This document shows positions 6,566-11,941 of a stretch of DNA of 11,941 bases, one piece after another (within the stretch, counting starts at the first letter, position 1; every line of letters starts with the position of its first letter). The translations under genes were made by a program, and so were the position numbers. Below the pieces are notes generated by a model. That model was not told the DNA's origin. It saw only the letters and a list, made by a program, of their open reading frames with translations, and searched no databases. Origin of the DNA: Methanomassiliicoccales archaeon (lineage in GTDB: Archaea > Thermoplasmatota > Thermoplasmata > Sysuiplasmatales > Sysuiplasmataceae); assembly GCA_027365715.1 (NCBI GenBank), contig DAHXLZ010000091.1:1-11941 (forward strand). Reading direction: 5' to 3'.

Positions 6566-7914
6566 TTAGAAAACTGTTCGTTGGATGTAGTTTCTAGTGA
6601 TTTTCTTTCGGTTCCGACAAATGACGGGTTGGTGCGCGACACTGCGGCAACAACTATTATTGCTGCAAGGAAAAATATACCCGCTATCCATCCTATATAT
6701 GTGACACTTACGGCGACTATAAGAGGTGTAAACAGACCGAATATTGCAGCCTCAAACCTCATCGTGAACCAGACAAAGCCCTGCCCGGAATTCCTGACAC
6801 TCGTCGGGAAGTGTTCCAGTGAGAGGAGCCTAGTAACCGGCCAGACACCGATACCCTGACCTATACCGAACAGAAGGAAAGAGAGAAGGAGCACCGGCAC
6901 ATTTGTCAGAAATGGCGGGTATACAAGAAGGAAAAACGAAAGAGAGCACATAATGGCACTTGTAAGATACAGGGGAACCCTTCCAACTCTGTCAGAGAGA
7001 TATGCGTAGATAAGCAAACCTGGCACTATTGCAGAGCCAAAATAGATCGCTTCGAACGCAAATACGACCTGGGTGCTCACAAGATGCAGAGAGCTGAATA
7101 TATACGGAAAGAATTCGCCATATGTTGAGGCTGGAATTCCCCACATAAGGTAAAGAAACCAAGCAAACACCAGTGGCTTCCAATACTTTGTAAACAACTC
7201 CCCATAGCGATGCTTTTTGTAAGACGCTTTTCTTCCTGTATCTGCAGCTGACGGAGTCTCTCCGAGTTCTGATATTGTCTTTTTTACCCTGTCTTCATGT
7301 CCTGAGAGAACGTCAAACCTTGGAGACTCTGCAAGCCTCCTTCTCAGAACCCAGGCAATTATTGCCACTATTCCAAGCATGAGCCAGATTGTTCTGAAAA
7401 GTATCATTCCTGTGTTGTAGAGTGCGATGGCTATGGCGAGCTCGACGAGAACAGCAACATACCACATCACATTTGTAATGGACATCAGCTTTCCCCGCTG
7501 GTTCTTGGGAGAGAATTCTGATATGAGCGACCACGAGGTGGGTACATCTGCTCCCACTGCTATTCCGACAAGTCCATAGAGTGGCAATGCCCAATAGATA
7601 CTGAATGTGAATGCCAAAAGAATGGAAGCAATGGCATAAATTACCATATCCAGCTGATAGATATACTTTCTACCATACTTGTCCCCCAAAGGACCGAAAA
7701 ACAGAGCGCCAAAAGCCGTTCCCAGAAGAGTTATGAGCGCTGGAAGACCTGATTCAAAAACGTTCAGATGCAGATATGAAATGAGAGCCAGGAGCGTAAT
7801 GCCAGTGCCAGCGAACATGCCAGCATCTAGAAAATCGCCCAGAGATGCGATAAAAGTCCAGCTATAGTGCCTTCGACTCAGCTTGGCATTGTCAATTATA
7901 TCTATCTCTGTAAT
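6562..7914 (-). CDS. MFS sugar transporter with a non-canonical start
   Basis: This 12-helix major facilitator of the sugar-porter type probably imports L-rhamnose with protons. Motif A appears twice: GPLGDKYGRK after TM2, and AYLSDRVGR between TM8 and TM9. The RRRLAESPRFD stretch before the central loop is like the PESPR signature of sugar porters. The first ATG (7818) falls inside TM1. Upstream in frame, codons read KLSRRHYSWTFIASLGDF and then LDAG, a normal MFS N-terminus. Back to TAA 7947-7949 there is no ATG, GTG or TTG. GAGGGG (7926-7921) is placed 6 bases ahead of an ATT codon at 7914, chosen here as the start (about 450 residues). The gene has its own promoter, and its end overlaps the SDR start by ATGA. 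Confidence 0.85.
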   Translation of the reverse strand: MTEIDIIDNAKLSRRHYSWTFIASLGDFLDAGMFAGTGITLLALISYLHLNVFESGLPALITLLGTAFGALFFGPLGDKYGRKYIYQLDMVIYAIASILLAFTFSIYWALPLYGLVGIAVGADVPTSWSLISEFSPKNQRGKLMSITNVMWYVAVLVELAIAIALYNTGMILFRTIWLMLGIVAIIAWVLRRRLAESPRFDVLSGHEDRVKKTISELGETPSAADTGRKASYKKHRYGELFTKYWKPLVFAWFLYLMWGIPASTYGEFFPYIFSSLHLVSTQVVFAFEAIYFGSAIVPGLLIYAYLSDRVGRVPLYLTSAIMCSLSFFLLVYPPFLTNVPVLLLSFLLFGIGQGIGVWPVTRLLSLEHFPTSVRNSGQGFVWFTMRFEAAIFGLFTPLIVAVSVTYIGWIAGIFFLAAIIVVAAVSRTNPSFVGTERKSLETTSNEQFSK

Positions 7915-8030
7915 ATCGGTCCCCTCTTGTAAATAAATCGCTTGGAGTTATAAAAGCAGGGTTCCGCACAGTTCCGGTATCGCATCCCGGAGCTGAAGCA
8001 GATGGATGAAATAACACCACATAACGACAT
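7902..8030 (-). CDS. Possible 42-residue small protein or leader ORF
   Basis: A 42-codon frame starts at ATG 8030 with GAGGTGA only 2 bases ahead, 22 bases past the stop of the MBL-fold gene. It ends at TAG 7902-7904, overlapping the proposed MFS start. The product has three Cys and a basic C-terminus and resembles nothing I recognise. The MFS promoter and candidate operator lie inside it, which argues against a conserved protein. It could be a translated leader, or the ribosome-binding site could be chance. Confidence 0.2.
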   Translation of the reverse strand: MSLCGVISSICFSSGMRYRNCAEPCFYNSKRFIYKRGPILQR

Positions 8031-8052
8031 CTTCACCTCAAAGCGAATTTTT
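7915..8052 (-). promoter_or_regulatory. Promoter region of the MFS-SDR operon
   Basis: TTTTATAA (minus strand, 7955-7948) is a strong TATA box. A start about 25 bases downstream would fall near 7927, directly before the GAGGGG ribosome-binding site. TCCGCACAGTTCCGG (7963-7977 on the plus strand) lies 7 bases upstream of the box. A promoter inside the gene run means the transporter can be transcribed separately from the dehydratase. Confidence 0.6.
7963..7977. promoter_or_regulatory. Candidate activator site, copy 2
   Basis: TCCGCACAGTTCCGG (plus strand) shares 14 of 15 bases with 4534-4548, keeps the same orientation to the gene, and shows an exact GTTCCG direct repeat (7961-7966 and 7971-7976) at a 10-bp period. 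It sits immediately upstream of the TATA box of the transporter gene. Confidence 0.5.
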
Positions 8053-8820
8053 CTAAATTTCCAGTCCATCAATAGATGGATCGTAGGCAGGCAGAACTCT
8101 TCCAATTTTCTGAAACGCCTTGTAGGCATCTATACATTCAAAGATATTCTCGGCAATACCAATCGGATGGATATTTGATATATTAGCCGTTTTAAAGGCG
8201 CAATCGGTAAAAACGACCTTTCCCTCTTTAGTGCTGATTACGAATGCGAGACTGGATCTGTGATGGCAACCGACCCACATCACATCAATACCCTCTATCA
8301 GCTCTACGAGCCTCGGGCAGTCGAAGAACCTGACTCTTTCCCAAGCCTCAAATTCAATATACTGCAGTATGTCGTCCGGTATGAAGAGACTTCTCGGCAA
8401 ATGTTTGGAATACATAGGTGCCTGTATGTCGTCGACCCATCCCTGTCGATGAATGAATATGTTTGCCGCCGGGAACCTCTTCAGGCCACCCACTGTGTAA
8501 TCCTGTATTGGGGTAAATGATACATTGGATATTTGTCGAGGCGAAAAACCTATTTTTTCAAGTTCGGAAATAGCATCAAATTGTTTGAAAATACATCTTT
8601 CGCCAGCAAACTTCCTCATTTCAGCATTTCTCAGCATTAGATCATCAGGAAGGCCTGTATTAATCAGAAAATTCGTATCTTCATTATATGCAAGAAGCAT
8701 GTGAAAGGATAGCTTCTCCCACTTGTCCCACGAAGACATCCAGTAAACTTCGGGTGCGGGAACTTCTGATTCGCCTGTTTTTATGACCCTGATACGGTAC
8801 TCTCCCTTATTTGAAGTCAT
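8053..8820 (-). CDS. Metallo-beta-lactamase-fold protein with a degenerate metal site
   Basis: The order of elements matches MBL-fold lactonases: an early NFLINTGLPDD strand-loop (usual 'vLvDTG'), the FTPIQDYTVGGLKRFP segment where HxHxDH-AGG should be, GCHHRSSLAFVIS (usual GHTPGS), KVVFTDCA (usual GD) and LPAYDP (usual 'pgHDp'). From the start used here, the canonical His-His-Asp-His positions read P104, Q106, Y108 and T109, and the last His is Y246. Only H186/H187 and D206 remain as possible ligands. It may be a metal-free or altered hydrolase, or a binding protein. The context suggests a lactonase role on rhamnono-lactone (inference). ATG 8820 is chosen because GGGGT lies 6 bases upstream. 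It overlaps the dehydratase by 14 bases. ATG 8850 would add 10 residues. Confidence 0.75.
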   Translation of the reverse strand: MTSNKGEYRIRVIKTGESEVPAPEVYWMSSWDKWEKLSFHMLLAYNEDTNFLINTGLPDDLMLRNAEMRKFAGERCIFKQFDAISELEKIGFSPRQISNVSFTPIQDYTVGGLKRFPAANIFIHRQGWVDDIQAPMYSKHLPRSLFIPDDILQYIEFEAWERVRFFDCPRLVELIEGIDVMWVGCHHRSSLAFVISTKEGKVVFTDCAFKTANISNIHPIGIAENIFECIDAYKAFQKIGRVLPAYDPSIDGLEI

Positions 8821-9922
8821 GAGTGACCCCGAAACCAGGTTTCTCATCAAGTTTTATATATCCAAGCTCCGGAACAGGTATTCCACTGGAATGCTGTTCC
8901 ATCCATTCTCTGTACTTTGTGAGGTATTCAGCCATGGGCGCTACTGATTCCGATTGACTGAAAATGAAATGAAGGTTGTAGATGTTTCCGGAGTGTGGGA
9001 TGACCCATGCACCATATGTTTCGGCAAGTGAAGCGATTTTCAACATAGCTGTCATGCCTCCAACCCAAGTGGTATCGGGCTGGAGTATCGTAACACCGCT
9101 GTCTAGAAGCTTTTTGAAATCATAGATGTAATAATGATGCTCGCCCGCTGAAATTGGTGTTGCTACAGACTTAGTAAGCCGTGAAAAACCCTCAAAATCG
9201 TCAGGCAGCAGAGGCTCCTCAACCCACCTCATCTCAAACTTTTCCAGACGCGATATCATGAATACTGCAAAGTTATAGTTCCATGACATCCAAGCATCAC
9301 CAGCGAGTTCCACTTCATAGCCGATTGCGTCGCGAATTGTCTTGACAAGCGCAATGTTTTTTTCAACTGCAAAAGGATCTGCAGGGCCCGCGGCGAACCT
9401 CATTTTCATTGTCCGATAGCCATCTTCCACGTACTTCAGCGCCTCCTTCTGGAGTTCCTTAGGGGGAAGCGGATGGAGATGGCTCGCATATGCCCTTATG
9501 GCATCCCTTGTAGCACCGCCAGTAAGCTTGTAAACAGGTACTTTCAGCTCTTTACCCAGCAGATCATACATTAGAAGGTTGATTGCGCTTATCGCATGCA
9601 TCGCAAGACCTGCCCTTCCCAGTGGTAGGGTTTTTCTGTAGAGATAATCCCATGCCTTGGATATTTCAGCTGTATCGAAACCGATTATGCTGCTTGATAT
9701 GTTAGAGATGAAATCTGCAACAGGTTCGGAAACAGCCAAATAAGAACTGAGACCAGACTCCGTGGTCATTCTTGCAAAACATATTCTGCTGAGCAAAGCT
9801 GCTTCTACAGGGGAAGTTTCACCAAGATATTGCTTGTAGTAGTCTGTTGGTTTAACATAAGGGTATATCGGTTGCCGTACCTCCTCGAATTCTGTAAGGC
9901 TTATATTCGAAATTCTCGACAT
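8807..9922 (-). CDS. L-rhamnonate dehydratase-like protein (enolase superfamily)
   Basis: Enolase-superfamily acid-sugar dehydratases remove water from aldonates to give 2-keto-3-deoxy acids, using Mg2+. This 371-residue protein has K173-M-R175 after the second barrel strand. Metal ligands are D199 (GDAWMSWNYN), E225/E226 (WVEEPLLPDDFEGF) and E251 (SAGEHHY). The Asp-His dyad is D273 (QPDTTWVGGMT) and H300 (IPHSGNIYNLH). The combination DAWMSWNYN, SAGEHHYYIYDF, QPD.W.GGMT and the C-terminal DEKPGFGV closely recalls E. coli L-rhamnonate dehydratase (RhmD). L-fuconate or another 6-deoxy-aldonate is the main alternative substrate. ATG 9922 has a perfect GGTGATC 7 bases upstream. It heads the minus-strand run and diverges from the aldolase. 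Confidence 0.87.
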   Translation of the reverse strand: MSRISNISLTEFEEVRQPIYPYVKPTDYYKQYLGETSPVEAALLSRICFARMTTESGLSSYLAVSEPVADFISNISSSIIGFDTAEISKAWDYLYRKTLPLGRAGLAMHAISAINLLMYDLLGKELKVPVYKLTGGATRDAIRAYASHLHPLPPKELQKEALKYVEDGYRTMKMRFAAGPADPFAVEKNIALVKTIRDAIGYEVELAGDAWMSWNYNFAVFMISRLEKFEMRWVEEPLLPDDFEGFSRLTKSVATPISAGEHHYYIYDFKKLLDSGVTILQPDTTWVGGMTAMLKIASLAETYGAWVIPHSGNIYNLHFIFSQSESVAPMAEYLTKYREWMEQHSSGIPVPELGYIKLDEKPGFGVTHDFK

Positions 9923-10015
9923 TTCATTTGATCACCAATTGTCAGTATTTAATAGAGTTTCCGGATTTGTTCGTCATAAATTTTAACCGCATAATTCCCA
10001 TTATATTGTAAGGTT
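9923..10015. promoter_or_regulatory. Divergent promoter region (dehydratase / aldolase)
   Basis: On the minus strand, ATTAAATA (9953-9946) is a TATA box whose predicted start (about 9925) leaves GGTGATC (9936-9930) at the extreme 5' end of the transcript, so the true start is probably slightly upstream. TCCGGATTTGTTCG (9960-9973) lies 6 bases above the box and resembles the candidate activator sites, with one extra base in the spacer. On the plus strand, ATAAATTTTA (9976-9985) could serve the aldolase, with initiation close to its GTG at 10016. ATTATATTG (10000-10008) is a second TATA-like match. Confidence 0.5.
9930..9936 (-). promoter_or_regulatory. Ribosome-binding site of the dehydratase
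   Basis: GGTGATC on the minus strand, 7 bases ahead of ATG 9922, is a full match to the archaeal 16S 3' end (GATCACC). It fixes the start, and rejects the out-of-frame ATG at 9927. Confidence 0.6.
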
Positions 10016-10939
10016 GTGTTCGGTTTGAACGGATATGGAAAGGTTAGAGGCATCATTCCCGCTATGCCAACATTTTTCACAAAGAGAGGGGGATTATCCT
10101 ACTCAGATTTGCGGTCGGCTATAAACTTCGCCGTTGAGTGCGGTGTCTCCGGTCTCGCAGTTCTTGTTATTGGAGGCGAATTTTACAAGTTGAATGAAAA
10201 TGAAAGGAAGAGAGTGGCCTCTGCGGCAATTGGAGCGGCGCATCGACGTCTGCCGGTGTTCATCGGTGTGTCACACTCAGGATTAAAGCCGGCTGTCGAT
10301 CTTGCGAGGCATGCAGTGAACAATGGCGCTAGCGGTGTCATACTTTCTCCGCCGTACTTCTATCCAATGAGAAAGGAGATCGAAGAAACCACAGTTCGAT
10401 TTATAAGGGAGTTCTGCGACTTGTGCTCCTGCCCGGTCATTCTGCAACTGTTTTACACTGAAAATGCGATGCCGCTCGGCGTTGCGGAATTGAAGGACGT
10501 GTTAGCTGAATCTCAGAATATTGCAGCAATTAAAATCGAAGGCAATAATGCTACACGGATTATAAGGCAGCTGCACAGAAATTTCGCTTCAAAAGTTTCC
10601 ATTCTCGGAGGCAAACTGGGAATAAATTTTGCCGAAGAGTTGAACAATGGTGCCTCAGGAACCATTCCAGGTCTCTCATTTTCAGACATCTTCGTAAGAG
10701 CATTTGATGCCTTCCGCAGTGAAAGGAATGGAGGAGTAAAAATCTTGTCTAACCTTGAACCCTACTTCAAATTCATCAATGGCCACTTCGATCAGTTCGT
10801 TGCGATTGAAAAGGAACTTCTTCTTTTTAGAGGGGTGGTGGCAAACTCTGGCCTTAGATTGCCTTGCATACCTCTGACAGACCGACAGCTTACCGAACTA
10901 AAACATAGGGTGTTTCCGGCATGCTATGGGAGGTTATGA
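10016..10939 (+). CDS. DHDPS/KDG-aldolase family protein
   Basis: Members of this class I lyase family split or form C-C bonds next to pyruvate through a Lys Schiff base. In this cluster the expected job is cleavage of 2-keto-3-deoxy-L-rhamnonate to pyruvate and L-lactaldehyde (inference). The 307-residue barrel has GIIPAMPTFF at the first strand, GGE (53-55) followed by LNENER, a SPPYFYP loop near 111-117, and the Schiff-base K173 in IAAIKIEG. Two conserved spots are unusual. The usual GTTGE reads VIGGE, and the usual P-V-I-x-Y-N strand reads PVILQLFYTENA. So the catalytic Tyr is either Gln144 or shifted to Y147, 26 residues before K173. Start GTG 10016 gives a typical N-terminus. No clear ribosome-binding site is seen and the message may be nearly leaderless. 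Confidence 0.85.
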   Translation: MFGLNGYGKVRGIIPAMPTFFTKRGGLSYSDLRSAINFAVECGVSGLAVLVIGGEFYKLNENERKRVASAAIGAAHRRLPVFIGVSHSGLKPAVDLARHAVNNGASGVILSPPYFYPMRKEIEETTVRFIREFCDLCSCPVILQLFYTENAMPLGVAELKDVLAESQNIAAIKIEGNNATRIIRQLHRNFASKVSILGGKLGINFAEELNNGASGTIPGLSFSDIFVRAFDAFRSERNGGVKILSNLEPYFKFINGHFDQFVAIEKELLLFRGVVANSGLRLPCIPLTDRQLTELKHRVFPACYGRL

Positions 10940-11011
10940 AATATGTTTTCCTGACATCGACTGCCAGGCGTGCATCTATGCCAACATTCAGCGGGAAAAA
11001 CTAACACGTAT

Positions 11012-11348
11012 ATGAAAATCATCCAGTTTCCTATGTTTGTTTTACAAGAGACACAATACAGCATAATGGCTGGTTTAACGGATATCGACGTGATTGTACC
11101 AGGATGAAAATGAGCTACAGTCTCCAATTCCCGAGCTGATGTTGAATGTCATCTACAACACGTGTGGAGATAAGTCACCCAAGAATTCACATGGCATTTA
11201 CCTACAGGCTATCACTGCCCCATGGTTTTCGGCAAAAGGCATCAGCACAGAGGACTTCGGTTTCCTAAACATGATAGAATGCACCTGGAGGATACAGGGA
11301 TCTGTTTATCTCGGTGAAAAACTGCAAGCATCTAACAAAGGACTGTAA
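11012..11348 (+). pseudogene. Possible frameshifted small gene, not recognised
   Basis: ATG 11012 opens 31 codons ending at TGA 11105-11107. The adjacent frame, open from at least TTG 11094, then runs to TAA 11346-11348. Joined near 11100 they would give about 110 residues with ordinary composition (for example SIMAGLTDIDVIVPG, then ITAPWFSAKGISTEDFGFLN). No family is recognised and there is no ribosome-binding site. It may be a decayed gene, a sequencing indel, or chance. Confidence 0.2.
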
Positions 11349-11517
11349 AAACCTGATAGAAAAGCGCCTTTTACATGAAATCTGTCCATAGATTGCAAGA
11401 TCCACAGCTATAATTTCTTTTACCAATGATGCCATATCACAGGGATTCAGATCGACAGTTTCGAAATACGAATACCGTAGTCTTCCGACAGGTTCTCACG
11501 GCACTACTCCTTAGCAA

Positions 11518-11562
11518 ATCGGTGAGCTGCCTCATATGTTAAAATACATCGGTGATGTGCCT
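11518..11562. repeat. 15-bp direct repeat around a TATA box
   Basis: ATCGGTGAGCTGCCT (11518-11532) and ATCGGTGATGTGCCT (11548-11562) match at 13 of 15 positions and are exactly 30 bp apart, about three helical turns. The TATA box TTAAAATA (11539-11546) lies between them. The second copy also forms a short dyad, ACATC-GGT-GATGT (11546-11558). This geometry suits a regulator that covers the promoter. Confidence 0.5.
11539..11546 (+). promoter_or_regulatory. TATA box of the alpha/beta hydrolase gene
   Basis: TTAAAATA centred near 11542 predicts transcription starting at about 11568, only a few bases before ATG 11571. The message would be essentially leaderless. Confidence 0.5.
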
Positions 11563-11570
11563 GCTGTATA

Positions 11571-11941
11571 ATGACGGAAAAGGGGAACGGATCAGAGAAA
11601 GGGATGGGGCATTCTCTACTGGCGGTGAGAGGTGGACAAATCGCATATGATACGGCCGGCAGAGGCACTCCCGTTCTCTTCATACATGCGGCGATTGCAG
11701 ACAGGAGGATGTGGAACCGCGAGATGAGCGTCTTTGCTGGGGACCATCAGACTGTCAGATTCGACATGAGGGGATACGGACAATCGCCGCCTGCCTCCGC
11801 GCCATTCTCCTGTGTCGAAGACATAAGGGCTCTCGTAAAGCATTTGCGCCTCGAAAGACCTTTCCTTGTGGGCTGCAGCATGGGCGGCGGATTCGCAGTA
11901 AGCTATGCAATTGAATTTCCGGAGGAGGTGAGCGGGCTCTT
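11571..11941 (+). CDS. Alpha/beta hydrolase (5' part, cut by window end)
   Basis: The first 123 residues of an alpha/beta-hydrolase-fold enzyme run off the right edge with no stop. Visible elements, in order: the VRGGQIAYDTAGRGTPVLFI strand pair, the oxyanion region HAAIADRRMW (usually HG..), VRFDMRGYGQS, and the nucleophile elbow GCSMGGG with Ser at about residue 103. The Asp and His of the triad lie beyond the window. Esterase, lactonase or 3-oxoadipate enol-lactonase-like roles are all possible. With the sugar-acid genes nearby, a lactonase or diketo-acid hydrolase role is attractive but unproven. The start at ATG 11571 fits the family N-terminus and a leaderless message. The 30-bp-spaced direct repeat upstream suggests it has its own control. 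Confidence 0.85.
   Translation, partial: MTEKGNGSEKGMGHSLLAVRGGQIAYDTAGRGTPVLFIHAAIADRRMWNREMSVFAGDHQTVRFDMRGYGQSPPASAPFSCVEDIRALVKHLRLERPFLVGCSMGGGFAVSYAIEFPEEVSGL

Larger units (their letters stand above)
11300..11565 (-). pseudogene. Possible decayed coding fragment, not recognised
   Basis: On the minus strand one frame reads EAAHRFAKE, a TAG, then CRENLSEDYGIRISKLSI up to TGA 11449-11447. The neighbouring frame continues with NPCDMASLVKEIIAVDLAI and stays open to about 11270. The pieces look protein-like but are broken by one stop and one frameshift. The direct repeat at 11518-11562 would encode a duplicated A-H-R motif in it. Evidence is weak. Confidence 0.15.
10940..11570. other. Stretch without an intact gene
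   Basis: Between the aldolase and the alpha/beta hydrolase there is no complete gene that I can support. The plus strand carries a possible frameshifted short gene (11012-11348). The minus strand holds protein-like fragments broken by stops (about 11300-11565). The right end is the promoter region of the hydrolase. Confidence 0.45.

Noticed and set aside
1..11941. CRISPR arrays, tRNA or rRNA genes
   Set aside because: No regularly spaced repeats, no tRNA-like cloverleaf and no conserved rRNA segments were noticed on reading through.

Overview
The window looks like a piece of a thermoacidophilic euryarchaeal genome, most likely Thermoplasmata. Three things suggest this. The cluster regulator carries a Bat-type (HTH_10) domain, which is typical of archaea. 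Ribosome-binding sites match GGTGATC or GAGGGG, which pair with an archaeal 16S 3' end. Promoters show TATA boxes about 25 bp ahead of short leaders. The lineage is inference, as no rRNA or marker gene is present.

Layout. Bases 1-111 hold the tail of an unidentified gene. Bases 112-494 have no gene but contain a cluster of three inverted repeats. Bases 495-1223 (minus) hold what seems to be a decayed gene. From 1334 to about 10939 lies a compact catabolic cluster. On the minus strand are a Zn-dependent alcohol dehydrogenase, then a LutA-like and a LutB-like protein. Diverging from them on the plus strand are a Bat-type regulator and an L-rhamnose mutarotase. Converging on these from the right, on the minus strand, are an L-rhamnonate dehydratase-like enolase-superfamily protein, a metallo-beta-lactamase-fold protein, an MFS sugar transporter and an SDR dehydrogenase. 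A DHDPS/KDG-aldolase-family protein diverges from the dehydratase. Bases 10940-11570 contain only fragments of doubtful coding value. An alpha/beta hydrolase starts at 11571 and runs off the window.

How the genes fit together (inference). The MFS protein imports L-rhamnose or a related 6-deoxyhexose, and the mutarotase supplies the right anomer. The SDR and/or the MDR dehydrogenase oxidise the sugar or a later intermediate. The MBL-fold protein may open the lactone, and the dehydratase makes 2-keto-3-deoxy-rhamnonate. The aldolase, or an oxidation/hydrolysis route whose hydrolase is not seen here, then cuts it to pyruvate plus a C3 product. The LutA/LutB-like pair would return L-lactate to pyruvate. 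A shared TCCG-N4/5-GTTC(C)G element sits 6-7 bp upstream of the TATA box at three minus-strand promoters and is a candidate site for the cluster's own regulator.

The oddest points are an MFS gene with no ATG/GTG/TTG start for its first membrane helix, an MBL-fold protein that has lost its HxHxDH metal motif, a LutA-like protein that has lost one of its two CCG motifs, and the repeated palindromes at 383-444.
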